Shown: in pieces, positions 17,374 through 26,034 of the stretch
Numbering within the stretch: the first letter of the stretch is position 1
How the letters are laid out: every line of letters starts with the position of its first letter
Assembly (NCBI GenBank): GCA_023511855.1
Contig: JAIMAR010000003.1
Span: forward strand, 1 to 52,542
Length of the DNA stretch: 52,542 bases
Direction: 5' to 3'
Source: Bryobacteraceae bacterium
Lineage (GTDB): Bacteria > Acidobacteriota > Terriglobia > Bryobacterales > Bryobacteraceae
The notes under the pieces: model-generated
What the model was told of the DNA's origin: nothing
The model's database searches: none
The model's input: the letters and a program-made list of their open reading frames with translations, nothing else
Position numbers and translations under genes: made by a program

Positions 17374-19095
17374 ATGCTCCGATTCCTGATTGGCTTGCTG
17401 GCCGGCATCGTCTTGGCGGTGCTCACACTGGTGGTGGGCATCTTGCTCATCGCCCGCTTATCGGAACGTCCCCCAACCATTCGCCCCGCGAGCGCTCTGG
17501 TGCTCAACCTCGAGGGAGATATCCCCGAGCGCGCTCCTCTCGATCTCCCCATCCCGCTGCTGCAAGCCAAGGCGCCGCTGACCGTCACCGACTACTGGCG
17601 GCTGCTGCGCCGCGCCGAAAACGACGCGCGCATTAAGGCCGTTGTGTTGATGCCAGGACGGATCGGGACCGGCTGGGCAAAGCTCCAGGAGCTGCACGCC
17701 GATCTGGCCCGCCTGAAATCCGCAGGTAAACCCCTCGCGGCCTACCTGCGCATGCCCTCGGCCCGCGAGTATTACCTGGCCACTACCGCAGGCCGGATCC
17801 ACATGTCCCCGGAAGACATGCTGGACCTCAAGGGACTCCGGGCGGAGCTGATGTTCCTTCGCGGGACCCTTGACAAGCTGGGCGTTGCAGTGGAGATTCA
17901 GCACGCCGGCAAGTACAAAGACTTCGGCGATATGTTCACCCGCTCGAGCATGAGCCCGGAGACCCGCGAGGTGCTCAACAGCATCCTCGACGAGCTCTAC
18001 GGCCACTTGGTCCAGACCATCGCCAACGGCCGCAACCGCAAGCCGGAGGAGATTCGTTCCATCATCGACGAAGGCCCGTTCTTGGCCCGCCAGGCGGCAG
18101 ACCGAGGCTTGGTGGACTCGCTGCTGTACGAAGATCAATTCTTTGAGGAGCTGGCCAAACAGGCCGGCGTGGCGCGTCTGAACCGCCTGAATCCCCGAGA
18201 CTATCTCCGCAGCGTTCTTGCGGAGAGCTCGCCCAGCCGCAACCGGGTGGCCCTGATCCTGGCTCAGGGTACGATTAGCCGAGGCGCGGGCAGCGAATTC
18301 GGGCAGGACGCCGGGATCGCCTCGGAAGAGTTCATAAAGACTTTGCGTCAGGTCCGCGAGGACAAGTCGATCCGCGCCGCCGTAGTGCGCATCGACTCGC
18401 CGGGCGGCGACGCCTTTGCCTCCGACGAAATCTGGCGCGAAATGAATCTCTTGAATGGCAGCAAGCCGCTGGTTGTCTCCATGTCCGACGAGGCGGCTTC
18501 CGGCGGCTATTACATCGCCATGAGCGGCGCCCCCGTGGTGGCCTATCCCGGAACGATCACCGGCTCCATAGGGGTGGTCTACGGAAAGGTCAACTTGCGC
18601 GGTCTGTACAGCAAACTTGGCATCACTAAGGACCTGTTAACACGCGGCCGCTTTGCCGATATCGACTCGGACTACGTGCCCCTCAGCGACGCCGCTCGAC
18701 AGAAGCTACGCGAAGGCGTCGACGCCACCTATCAGGCGTTCGTGGAAAGAGTCGCCGGCGCGCGCAAGCGGAAGTTCGAGGAAATCGAGCCCCTGGCCCA
18801 GGGACGCGTCTGGCTCGGCTCTCAGGCGCACGCCCGCGGACTGGTCGATGAGCTTGGAGGACTGGACCGCGCCTTCGAGCTGGTCCGGGAGCGCGCCAAA
18901 ATTCCGGCGCAGGAACCGTTGACCATCCTGGTGTACCCGCCTAAGCGCAGCCTGTTGGAGCGTCTGCTCGAAAAGCCCTCCGCTTTGGTGGCAGCCCCGG
19001 GGTGGCTGGAGCGCCTCTTGTCCCGCTGGCCGGCCTCCAGCTTCGGCCAAGGCGCATACCTGAAGCTCATGCCCTTCACGCTCGAGATTCGTTAG
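17374..19095 (+). CDS. sppA: Signal peptide peptidase SppA, 67K type
   Basis: 573 residues with an N-terminal membrane anchor (residues 4-28) and two tandem ClpP-like S49 domains. As in E. coli SppA the dyad is split: Lys180 in HAGKYKDFGD of the first domain and Ser376 in EAASGGYYIA of the second. It degrades signal peptides left in the membrane and faces the periplasm. The ATG at 17374 follows TAAGG at a loose distance. Confidence 0.93.
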   Translation: MLRFLIGLLAGIVLAVLTLVVGILLIARLSERPPTIRPASALVLNLEGDIPERAPLDLPIPLLQAKAPLTVTDYWRLLRRAENDARIKAVVLMPGRIGTGWAKLQELHADLARLKSAGKPLAAYLRMPSAREYYLATTAGRIHMSPEDMLDLKGLRAELMFLRGTLDKLGVAVEIQHAGKYKDFGDMFTRSSMSPETREVLNSILDELYGHLVQTIANGRNRKPEEIRSIIDEGPFLARQAADRGLVDSLLYEDQFFEELAKQAGVARLNRLNPRDYLRSVLAESSPSRNRVALILAQGTISRGAGSEFGQDAGIASEEFIKTLRQVREDKSIRAAVVRIDSPGGDAFASDEIWREMNLLNGSKPLVVSMSDEAASGGYYIAMSGAPVVAYPGTITGSIGVVYGKVNLRGLYSKLGITKDLLTRGRFADIDSDYVPLSDAARQKLREGVDATYQAFVERVAGARKRKFEEIEPLAQGRVWLGSQAHARGLVDELGGLDRAFELVRERAKIPAQEPLTILVYPPKRSLLERLLEKPSALVAAPGWLERLLSRWPASSFGQGAYLKLMPFTLEIR

Positions 19096-19161
19096 CCATT
19101 GGCTCGGTTCCATGCAGCCTCAGCGGCAGCCCGTCTGGCTTTCGCTGGGGACCGGGCCTGC

Positions 19162-19575
19162 TCAGCGTGGCGCCTCGCTGCGCTTGACTTGCGCGCGCCG
19201 CCGCCCTTCGGTCAGGTTTTCCGCCGCCTTCTGCTTGGCTGCGCTGCTGACCTCCACTTTATTAATCACCTGCTTTGCCCCTGCCGCCTTCGCCATGCGT
19301 GTCGCGGCAGCCTTGCGTTGGACCACATCGGTCTTGCCTTCGATGGTGGCCACTCCCCCCTGCACCCGAACCGTAAACTTGTCGATCCCGCTCTTAGACT
19401 TGGCGAACCGGGCGCGGATGGCCGCCTCGATTTCGGCATCCGAGGCCAAAGGTTTTGGCGCCGCTTGCGCCACCTTGGCCGCCTGCGCCACCTTGACCGG
19501 CTGGGCGAAAGCAAGCCCGCCTAAAACCAGCAATAGAACCACTGCGCCGAACCTGGACCTCAACTCCTCCTCCAC
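19162..19575 (-). CDS. Secreted BON-domain protein
   Basis: 137 residues with a signal peptide (VVLLLVLGGLAFAQ, cleavage after AFA) and one BON domain (about 45-110: SDAEIEAAIRARF, VQGGVATIEGKTD, VINKVEV). BON domains are found in envelope proteins such as OsmY and are thought to bind phospholipid. A short Ala/Lys-rich repeat (KVAQAA twice) joins signal and domain; the tail is basic. GTG start; divergent from the oxidoreductase gene with only 34 bp between. Confidence 0.75.
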   Translation of the reverse strand: MEEELRSRFGAVVLLLVLGGLAFAQPVKVAQAAKVAQAAPKPLASDAEIEAAIRARFAKSKSGIDKFTVRVQGGVATIEGKTDVVQRKAAATRMAKAAGAKQVINKVEVSSAAKQKAAENLTEGRRRAQVKRSEAPR

Positions 19576-19597
19576 CTGTAATAGTGCCGGCCGGCGG

Positions 19598-19603
19598 TAT
19601 AAT
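19598..19603 (+). promoter_or_regulatory. -10 element of the Tat-exported oxidoreductase gene
   Basis: Perfect TATAAT ending 6 nt before the ATG at 19610. The transcript would start at the start codon or within a few bases of it, and no ribosome-binding site is present. Confidence 0.5.
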
Positions 19604-19609
19604 TCGCAT

Positions 19610-20821
19610 ATGTCATCGGATGGAATTCATCGCCGTCAACTTTTCCAGCTCGCCGGCGGGAGCGCCGCCTGGAGTGCCCTGTCCTACTCGCGTGTGCTGG
19701 GAGCCAACGACCGAATCGGCTTCGCCTTAATCGGCGCGGGAGACCGCGGGCGGGCCGTCATGAACCTCTTTCTCAAAGACCCGGCCATCGATCCGGTCGC
19801 CGTCTGCGACGTCTACGGCACGCTAATCGATCTGGCCAAGAAACGCGTTCCCAACGCCCGCGGCTTCGGTGACCACCGCAAGGTATTGGAGTTAAAGGAA
19901 GTCGATGTGGTCCTGATCGCCACCCCGGACCACTGGCACGCCCCCATCGCCATCGATGCGTTGAACGCCGGCAAAGACGTCTACTGCGAAAAGCCCCTCA
20001 CGCTCAAGATCGAAGAAGGTCCCGAGATCGTCAAGGCAGCGCGGGTCAACAACCGCATTTGCCAGGTCGGCATGCAGCAGCGCTCCGGCCCGCACTACTT
20101 GCAGGCCAAGGCCGAATACTTCGACACCGGCAAGATCGGCCAAGTGCGCTTCGTCCGCACCTATTGGCACGGCAACGGGTATCACTTGCGGCGCGCCCCG
20201 CAGTCGCTCCAGAAGCTGCCCTCCGACCTGGACTGGGCCCGCTTCCTGGGACCGGTGAAGTGGCGCGACTACGACCCGCAGCAGTTTTTCAACTGGCGGG
20301 CCTATTTGGACTTCGGCGGGGGGCAAATCACCGACCTGTTCACCCACTGGATAGACGTCGTGCATATGTTCCTGGGCAAGGACATCCCCACTTCCGCAAC
20401 CGCCGCGGGCGGCGTCTTGCAGTACAAAGACGGCCGCACCGCTCCCGATACCATCAACGTCGCTCTCAACTACGGCGGCGATTTCATCGCCACCTTCGAC
20501 GCCACTCTGGTCCCCGGCGCTACCGGCGAAGGCATCGACTTCTATGGCACCCAAGGCAGCCTCTACATCGACCGCAGGCGCTTCGTGTTCCGCCCCGTCG
20601 GCCGTGGCGCCGAGCCGGTGGAGGTGAAGGCCGCTCCCGGCGATATCACCTCGGACCACGTCGCTAACTTCTTGGAGTGCGTGCGATCGCGCAAACTCCC
20701 CAACGGCGACGTGCTAATCGGCCATCGCTCCGCTCAAGCCTCCCACCTGGGCAACATTGCTTACGTTCAAAAGCGGGAGATCCATTTCGACCCCGTCCGC
20801 GAGGAGATCCTGCCCTTCTGA
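19610..20821 (+). CDS. Gfo/Idh/MocA-family oxidoreductase with Tat signal
   Basis: 403 residues. The twin-arginine start HRRQLFQLAGGSAAW marks Tat export of a folded, cofactor-loaded enzyme. The Rossmann motif is IGAGDRGRAV, and the family signature DVYCEKPLTLKIEE carries the lysine of the EKP motif. The C-terminal domain has GGGQITDLFTHWIDV, where the DxxxH pair is catalytic in relatives. Such secreted proteins are numerous in Acidobacteriota and Planctomycetes and act on sugars, but the substrate is not predictable. The reading frame extends 166 codons upstream across the divergent BON gene; I reject that extension and begin at the Tat signal. Confidence 0.85.
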   Translation: MSSDGIHRRQLFQLAGGSAAWSALSYSRVLGANDRIGFALIGAGDRGRAVMNLFLKDPAIDPVAVCDVYGTLIDLAKKRVPNARGFGDHRKVLELKEVDVVLIATPDHWHAPIAIDALNAGKDVYCEKPLTLKIEEGPEIVKAARVNNRICQVGMQQRSGPHYLQAKAEYFDTGKIGQVRFVRTYWHGNGYHLRRAPQSLQKLPSDLDWARFLGPVKWRDYDPQQFFNWRAYLDFGGGQITDLFTHWIDVVHMFLGKDIPTSATAAGGVLQYKDGRTAPDTINVALNYGGDFIATFDATLVPGATGEGIDFYGTQGSLYIDRRRFVFRPVGRGAEPVEVKAAPGDITSDHVANFLECVRSRKLPNGDVLIGHRSAQASHLGNIAYVQKREIHFDPVREEILPF

Positions 20822-20881
20822 AGCGGCGGCGGAACGCCGAAGCGCTGTCTTCCGGCATCCGGCCGCCGCTCGGCCGTCTTC

Positions 20882-23077
20882 TTACCCGCCGGTTTGCCGC
20901 CAGGCCGGATTGAGAAGCACTACAGCCGCTCCCGAGGGCGCAGCCCCACCCGTCAGCCGCAGTATGGCTTGCGGCGCGTGTGTGGGCGGTTCACCCCGCA
21001 GCGCCGCGGTTGCCTCTACCAACAGCAGAGATCCCAGCGCCAGAAAGTCCCTCTTGCCGTACAGCCGGCGCAGCCTGCTGTGAAAAGCTTTCACGAAGGC
21101 GGCCGCGTATCGGGTCAGCTTCTGCACCCCTTCGGCAGGGTTCACGGCCATAACCTTACGCAGCTCAGCGCCCCGGCAGCCGAGGTTGATCAAGGCGTCC
21201 GTCAAAAAGGCGTCGCCCGCCAGCAGTGCGTGCAATAGCTTGGGCTGGCGGCGCACCGAATCCAGCAGATCTCGCGCCCGCCGGGGCGAATAAAAGCCGG
21301 CCACGGCCTGGTTGCCGTTTCTCCGCAACGCCTCCTCGATATTCGCCAGCTGCTGCGGCAGCCGCCGTGCGGCCAGCCGATAGAACTCTTCCATTTTGGC
21401 CGCGCTCATAACGTCGTAGTTGAAGTCGTAACGGGGTCTGCCGGGAAACGGCGGGCTCGCCTGGTACACCACCATAGGAAATGCCGCTGCCAGATCCCCG
21501 TAACGCTCCAGATCAGAAAAGTATTGGTAAGGCAGCCAGGTGCGCATCGCACGTTGCACCGCTATCGACACGCGTGAGTAGGCCGGAAAAAACTCTGGGG
21601 AACGCTCTTCCGGCGCTTCCAGCCAGGCCGATGCCAGCGAGCCGGGCACGGAGATGGCCAGCGATGCTTCCAGCTCTCCCTGAGCTGCGTCCGCCAGCCG
21701 CCGTACCTCCTCTTTGGCCGCTGCGTCGAAGCCGTAGTGCTCCAGAACGTCCAGCAGCCCGGTAACGTCCCGGTGCTTTGCCAGCCTTCGGGAATCGGTG
21801 TAGGACAGCGTGAAATCGGCCGCCGACCTCAGGCGGCTCACATTCAGCTTCCCGGCCAGCGCCAGCAGGCTCTGGTAAGCGTTCTTGTGCTCAATCCTGT
21901 GGGAAGCCTCTACGTGGTACGCAAACAACCGCCCGTCGGCGTCGCTGGTGACCTCCACATTCGCCAGAGCCTCCAGACGAGCCGACCACCCCTTGCTGTT
22001 CAGATACGGCAAGTGCAGTTCCAGGCGGGTCTCGCTGGAGATCTGATTCCCAAACAGGCCCGAGCGTATCTCGAAATCCTCGCCGCCCTCGCTCGCCATC
22101 CATGAGAAATCGCCTCTCCACGCGCGCCGGAAAAGCGCCAGCCCGCGCACCGTGAACGCAAAACAGCACTCCACGAGCGCGGTATGCTCGCCGGCGCCGC
22201 GCAATCGCCAGGCCAATTCCGCCTCGTATTTCTTTTCCAGAGCCTCCTTGACCTTCTCATAGACTGCATCCCGCAGCCCGGCCAGCCTCGTGAGCCGCTC
22301 CAACAGCCGCACCCAGTCCTTCTCGGAGTTCACCGGCCCCAGGAGCCTCTCGATCTTGCTTCGCAGCCATTCGTCCAAAGCGCGGTAGTCCGCCAGGCTC
22401 CGCACCCGGTTCAGAAGGTCCTGAACCGTGGGCATGGACGCGAAGTAACGTTTCAGACCAGTGAGCACTTCCCGCAGGGAGTCGTCCAGGAATGCGCCCC
22501 CCGTGACGCGTTCCAACGCCGCGGCATCCGGTGCTGCGTCCCATAATCGGGCGGCTTCCGCCGCATCGAGCCCATCCCAAATCTCGAAGAACCTCCGCAC
22601 CGCCGCCGGCGCACACTCCGGCAGCAGCCGCACCAGCGCCTCCGGAGTCCTGCGGATTTTCTCACTCCAATAGCGCAGCCATTGCTGGGGGTGCGTTCCG
22701 AGAACCGCTGCCAGCAATTCTTCCGGCTTGTCCGGGAGCGCGGCCGCGGGAGCCGCAGTCAGCTTGAGCGCAATGGCCGGCCCCGCCGACGTCTCCCTTT
22801 TCGCGTTCAACCGCAGCCGCAAACGTCCCCGTTCATCGAGCGAGATCTCCTTCTGAAAAACGCCCTCGATCAAGCCAATCGCCGAGACCTCTCCCGCGGC
22901 GTGAATAACCAAGCCTAAGTCACCCTCCAATACCCCCGGCGCCGGCTGCCGGATCCAGTTGAAATTCAATTCAAACGGACGCCTCCAGCCGAGCTCCAGC
23001 CGCTGGTTCCCTTCCTCCCGGTAGGGCAACGGCTGGGGCAAATCGGACACCGAGTGCACCAAATCAGGATCAAACAC
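20882..23077 (-). CDS. Large protein of unknown function (731 residues)
   Basis: I do not recognise this family. The product has no signal peptide or membrane helix. It is rich in Arg, Ala, Leu and Glu and looks mostly helical between residues 180 and 400, with beta-rich stretches around 60-130 and 400-500 (RLELHLPYLNSKGW, HVEASHRI). No catalytic motif stands out. The start is GTG 23077 with GGGGGAA upstream; the frame continues 80 codons further but those residues look non-coding. Codon use is like the neighbours and the frame is intact, so it is under coding selection. Monocistronic, divergent from the Rrf2 gene. Confidence 0.7.
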   Translation of the reverse strand: MFDPDLVHSVSDLPQPLPYREEGNQRLELGWRRPFELNFNWIRQPAPGVLEGDLGLVIHAAGEVSAIGLIEGVFQKEISLDERGRLRLRLNAKRETSAGPAIALKLTAAPAAALPDKPEELLAAVLGTHPQQWLRYWSEKIRRTPEALVRLLPECAPAAVRRFFEIWDGLDAAEAARLWDAAPDAAALERVTGGAFLDDSLREVLTGLKRYFASMPTVQDLLNRVRSLADYRALDEWLRSKIERLLGPVNSEKDWVRLLERLTRLAGLRDAVYEKVKEALEKKYEAELAWRLRGAGEHTALVECCFAFTVRGLALFRRAWRGDFSWMASEGGEDFEIRSGLFGNQISSETRLELHLPYLNSKGWSARLEALANVEVTSDADGRLFAYHVEASHRIEHKNAYQSLLALAGKLNVSRLRSAADFTLSYTDSRRLAKHRDVTGLLDVLEHYGFDAAAKEEVRRLADAAQGELEASLAISVPGSLASAWLEAPEERSPEFFPAYSRVSIAVQRAMRTWLPYQYFSDLERYGDLAAAFPMVVYQASPPFPGRPRYDFNYDVMSAAKMEEFYRLAARRLPQQLANIEEALRRNGNQAVAGFYSPRRARDLLDSVRRQPKLLHALLAGDAFLTDALINLGCRGAELRKVMAVNPAEGVQKLTRYAAAFVKAFHSRLRRLYGKRDFLALGSLLLVEATAALRGEPPTHAPQAILRLTGGAAPSGAAVVLLNPAWRQTGG

Positions 23078-23131
23078 TGCTGTTCCCCCTTTTTCGTGAA
23101 GTATGGCGGGGGTGCGTTTTCTGTAACGCAC

Positions 23132-23158
23132 CTGCCGCTTGATTATAAGGAGCGGCAG
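23132..23158 (-). promoter_or_regulatory. Inverted repeat enclosing a TATAAT -10 for the 731-residue protein
   Basis: CTGCCGCT (23132-23139) and AGCGGCAG (23151-23158) are perfect 8-bp inverted arms. The 11-bp centre contains TATAAT on the minus strand (23142-23147), about 65 nt before the GTG. This is what a repressor operator laid over a -10 box looks like; no -35 is clear. Confidence 0.45.
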
Positions 23159-23309
23159 CCCCAATTCCGGTCTCCGGGGCTGCTTCCGTGGCCAACTAGC
23201 GAGGCGTAAGTCCCATTTCATCAGTAGATTATGGAGATCGGGCATCTGGAGGGGACGGTTGTGACTGGCCTTGAGACCAGCAACCACCACCACCGCGTGA
23301 CAACACGAA

Positions 23310-23345
23310 GTTTCCAACTTGACATTGGAAACGGAATCGTATAAT
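23310..23345 (+). promoter_or_regulatory. Promoter and palindromic operator of the Rrf2-cysteine synthase operon
   Basis: GTTTCCAA (23310-23317) and TTGGAAAC (23325-23332) are perfect 8-bp arms around a 7-bp centre that contains TTGACA (23319-23324), a consensus -35. TATAAT follows at 23340-23345, a 15-bp spacer, slightly short. A dimeric regulator bound here would block RNA polymerase; the adjacent Rrf2 gene is the obvious candidate. Confidence 0.7.
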
Positions 23346-23357
23346 TTCTAGTTATAT

Positions 23358-23807
23358 ATGGGAGATTCTATTTCCGATCGAATGCGTGTCACCCTGAAAG
23401 GAGACTACGCTCTCAAAGCAATCTTCGATTTGACTCTTCAACCTTCCGGCGTACCCATCCGCATCGCCGACATTGCCAAGCGCCAGCGCATTCCTCAGAA
23501 GTTTCTGGAGCTGATCTTGGCGAGCCTAAAACAGGGCGGCTTCGTGGAATCCAAACGCGGGGCCGAGGGTGGATACATGCTGTCCCGCCCGCCGGACATG
23601 ATCACAGTGGGACAAGTCTTACGCTACGTCGAAGGGACGCGCGGCGGACGCCAGCGCCGGCGTATGGACAGCGATGAGCCGTTCGCCGAGATGTGGCGCG
23701 CCGTGGACGAAGCGGTCGCTTCGGTGGTGGATAAAATGACGTTTGCCGAGCTGGCGCGGCGGTGGACCGAACGGCAGGAAAAGTACATTCCGAATTGGGA
23801 AATTTGA
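23358..23807 (+). CDS. Rrf2-family transcriptional regulator (CymR-like, cysteine-free)
   Basis: 149 residues. An N-terminal winged helix ([15 protein letters not shown], then [19 protein letters not shown]) and the wing [12 protein letters not shown] are the Rrf2 signature. It has no cysteine at all, so it cannot hold the Fe-S cluster of IscR/NsrR types. That matches CymR, which senses cysteine status by pairing with cysteine synthase, the product of the next gene. The start may instead be the ATG at 23382, where family homology begins. A palindromic operator over its own promoter suggests autoregulation. Confidence 0.85.
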   Translation: MGDSISDRMRVTLKGDYALKAIFDLTLQPSGVPIRIADIAKRQRIPQKFLELILASLKQGGFVESKRGAEGGYMLSRPPDMITVGQVLRYVEGTRGGRQRRRMDSDEPFAEMWRAVDEAVASVVDKMTFAELARRWTERQEKYIPNWEI

Positions 23808-23826
23808 AAAACAGGGGAGGGAATTC

Positions 23827-24783
23827 GTGGTTTTTGCAGATAATTCGTTATCGATCGGCAGAACGCCTTTGGTGCGCTTGAACCGCGTTGTGGACGGCGC
23901 GAAAGCCACCGTCTTGGGCAAGATTGAAGGCCGCAACCCGGCTTACAGCGTCAAGTGCCGGATCGGCGCGTCCATGATCTGGGACGCGGAGGCGCGTGGA
24001 ATCTTGAAACCCGGCAAGGAGATCATCGAACCCACCAGCGGCAACACGGGCATCGCGTTGGCTTTCGTCGCGGCTGCGCGAGGTTATCCCATCACCTTGA
24101 CCATGCCCGAGAGTATGTCCATCGAGCGCCGCAAGGTACTGAAGGCTTTCGGCGCCAAGCTCGTGCTGACCGAAGCCAGCGGCGGCATGGCAGGCGCCGT
24201 GCGGACCGCCGAGCAAATCGCGGCCTCGGACCCCAACCGCTACGTGCTGCTCCAGCAGTTCAAGAACCCGGCCAACCCAGAGATCCACTTTAAGACCACC
24301 GGACCGGAAATCTGGGACGATACCGAAGGCAACGTGGACGTGCTGGTGAGCGGCGTGGGAACCGGAGGCACCATCACCGGCGTGGCGCGCTATTTCAAGC
24401 AGGCCAGGAATAAGCCTCTTTTGGCGGTCGCGGTCGAGCCGGCCGCAAGCCCCGTCATCAGCCAGAAGCTTCGCGGCGAGCCGCTCAAGCCATCCCCCCA
24501 CAAGATTCAGGGCATCGGCGCGGGCTTCATCCCCGACACCCTCGACCTTTCCGTCGTCGACCGCGTCGAAACTGTCACCAACGAGGAAGCCATCGAGATG
24601 GCCCGCCGGCTGGCCCGCGAGGAAGGCATCCTGAGCGGCATCTCCTGCGGCGCCGCTGCTGCCGTGGCCGTACGCCTGGCTAAGTCCGGCGAGTTCGACG
24701 GCAAGACCATCGTCGCCATTTTGCCGGATAGCGGAGAACGCTACCTGAGCTCCGTCCTCTTCGAAGGACTATTCACCGAATAG
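23827..24783 (+). CDS. cysK: Cysteine synthase (O-acetylserine sulfhydrylase)
   Basis: 318 residues from a GTG at 23827 preceded by GGGGAGGGAA; the upstream frame overlaps the regulator and is not coding. PLP lysine is Lys43 in the NPAYSVK segment (NPxxSVK in the family), the substrate loop is TSGNTG, and the phosphate loop GTGGT is present, followed by SGISCGA near the C-terminus. It forms L-cysteine from O-acetylserine and sulfide. Position 20 nt behind the Rrf2 gene implies co-transcription and, by analogy with CymR-CysK, possibly a regulatory complex. Confidence 0.92.
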   Translation: MVFADNSLSIGRTPLVRLNRVVDGAKATVLGKIEGRNPAYSVKCRIGASMIWDAEARGILKPGKEIIEPTSGNTGIALAFVAAARGYPITLTMPESMSIERRKVLKAFGAKLVLTEASGGMAGAVRTAEQIAASDPNRYVLLQQFKNPANPEIHFKTTGPEIWDDTEGNVDVLVSGVGTGGTITGVARYFKQARNKPLLAVAVEPAASPVISQKLRGEPLKPSPHKIQGIGAGFIPDTLDLSVVDRVETVTNEEAIEMARRLAREEGILSGISCGAAAAVAVRLAKSGEFDGKTIVAILPDSGERYLSSVLFEGLFTE

Positions 24784-24808
24784 AACCCCAGCCGGCCGGA
24801 TGGCGCGC

Positions 24809-25120
24809 CTATTTCTTCGTCTCCGGCAGCAGGAAGGTGGTCTCTTTCTTCTTCTGAAGCCGCAACTGTTTGCGGATCTCCGACTCTACCTCAGCCGGAT
24901 TCTCTTCGAGGTTGCGGACGCGCACTTCCCACTCTGCGAGTGCGCGCTCCATCTCCGCATTGCTCCGTTGAAATTCCTGGAGCTCCCGGTGCGTTTCGAC
25001 GAGCAGTCGTATCCCCTGCGGGCCGGCCAGCCGGTACACCGCAAACCCGACCGCCGCAATGCCGCTAACCAGATACACTAGCGTGCGCCGTCGAAGCCGG
25101 ACTCTTGCACTCCACGACAT
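24809..25120 (-). CDS. FtsB/DivIC-like septum formation initiator
   Basis: 103 residues: basic N-terminus, one membrane helix (LVYLVSGIAAVGFAVYRL), then a coiled coil of about 50 residues and a lysine-rich tail. That is the plan of small bitopic divisome proteins linking FtsQ and FtsL. Sequence similarity is short, so this is a structural call. It is convergent with cysK and divergent from cutA. Confidence 0.7.
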   Translation of the reverse strand: MSWSARVRLRRRTLVYLVSGIAAVGFAVYRLAGPQGIRLLVETHRELQEFQRSNAEMERALAEWEVRVRNLEENPAEVESEIRKQLRLQKKKETTFLLPETKK

Positions 25121-25188
25121 CTTTTCGACTATTCTCTTTATAGCGCCATTTTCCTGATTTTTCCACTAAATTCGCGAGGAACTTCACC

Positions 25189-25518
25189 ATGACCGACAAA
25201 ATCGTGGTCTTTTCCACCTGCAACAGCGCCGAGCAGGCCGAAAAGCTGGCCCGCGCGCTGGTCGAGGAGCGCCTGGCGGCCTGTGTCAGCATTGTCCCTG
25301 GCGTGCAGAGCATCTACCGCTGGCGAGGCCAGATCGAATCCGACGCCGAGCAACTGCTTCTGATAAAAACCCGACGCGATCTTGTCCCCTCCCTTCGCGC
25401 CGCCTTCCAGCGGCTCCACTCCTACGAGGTGCCGGAGCTGTTGGCGTTGAGCGTCGTCGATGGCGCTCCCGCCTATCTCGAATGGTTGGACCGTGAACTG
25501 GCGGAGAAGAGCGGCTAA
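25189..25518 (+). CDS. cutA: CutA1-family protein
   Basis: 109 residues, the full length of the trimeric CutA1 fold. Family motifs are ACVSIVPGVQSIYRWRGQIESDAEQLLLIKT and YEVPELLAL, shown here in two pieces of one domain (residues 31-61 and 79-87). It was first linked to divalent cation tolerance; its true role is unsettled. GAGG lies 11 nt before the ATG. Confidence 0.92.
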   Translation: MTDKIVVFSTCNSAEQAEKLARALVEERLAACVSIVPGVQSIYRWRGQIESDAEQLLLIKTRRDLVPSLRAAFQRLHSYEVPELLALSVVDGAPAYLEWLDRELAEKSG

Positions 25519-25629
25519 GCGGCCGTGCTCCACACTCAAGAGCGCACGGCGTGGCCCTCCGCCCAGCACCCGCACTACCTTCACATCCCGCCCTGAGCAG
25601 CCTAAGCCTCACTCGATGGGGCAGGCTAG

Positions 25630-25767
25630 TTGTGGGGCAGGCTTTCCAGCCTGCGGCCGGCATCCCTGCCGGCCTAGGCCTCCTTCACCCACTGTCTTCT
25701 CTTGCACCCAATCGTGCCCGCTCCCAGTGGAGCAAGCCGCCAGGCTTGCCACACCGGCAATCCTGCC
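25630..25767. repeat. Interspersed palindromic repeat, copy 1 (138 bp)
   Basis: Begins TTGTGGGGCAG and ends CACACCGGCAATCCTGCC. It holds three hairpins: CAGGCT/AGCCTG, CCGGCA/TGCCGG and GCAAGCC(25732-25738)/GGCTTGC(25743-25749). A second copy of equal length lies at 29172-29309 in the same orientation. Changes between copies in the last two stems are matched on both arms. The gap 25519-26034 contains no gene; the repeat and one extra hairpin are all I see in it. Confidence 0.75.
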
Positions 25768-25809
25768 CCTGGTCGCCTTGCGGCCCTTTCCGCCCTCTCT
25801 CCAGCCCAT

Positions 25810-25829
25810 CCGCATCTTTGTAGATGCGG
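25810..25829. repeat. Isolated 7-bp hairpin near repeat copy 1
   Basis: CCGCATC and GATGCGG pair perfectly across a 6-nt loop. No T-run follows, so it does not look like a terminator; it may be another module of the same repeat family. Confidence 0.4.
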
Positions 25830-26034
25830 ACCTGCGTGTCCTCCCGCCGCCCCTTTTCATGCTGCGTCGCCCCAGCCCGGTCACGATCAACCCATGGGCC
25901 AACAAGGAATCGCTTGCACTACAATCGAGAACATGTTGATACGAACCGTTCGCGTGGTTGCGTCACCCTGCTGCGCAGACGCTGCCGCGCAGCCACAGCC
26001 TCCGGCCTTTGGCCGCGGGCAGGGGAGGTGACAG

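Noticed and set aside
19112-19609. Upstream extension of the Tat-exported oxidoreductase frame
   Set aside because: It crosses the divergent BON gene and lies upstream of a TATAAT; the twin-arginine signal marks the true N-terminus at 19610.
23078-23317. 80-codon upstream extension of the 731-residue protein
   Set aside because: It would include the promoter with TATAAT and the inverted repeat, and GTG 23077 has a good ribosome-binding site.
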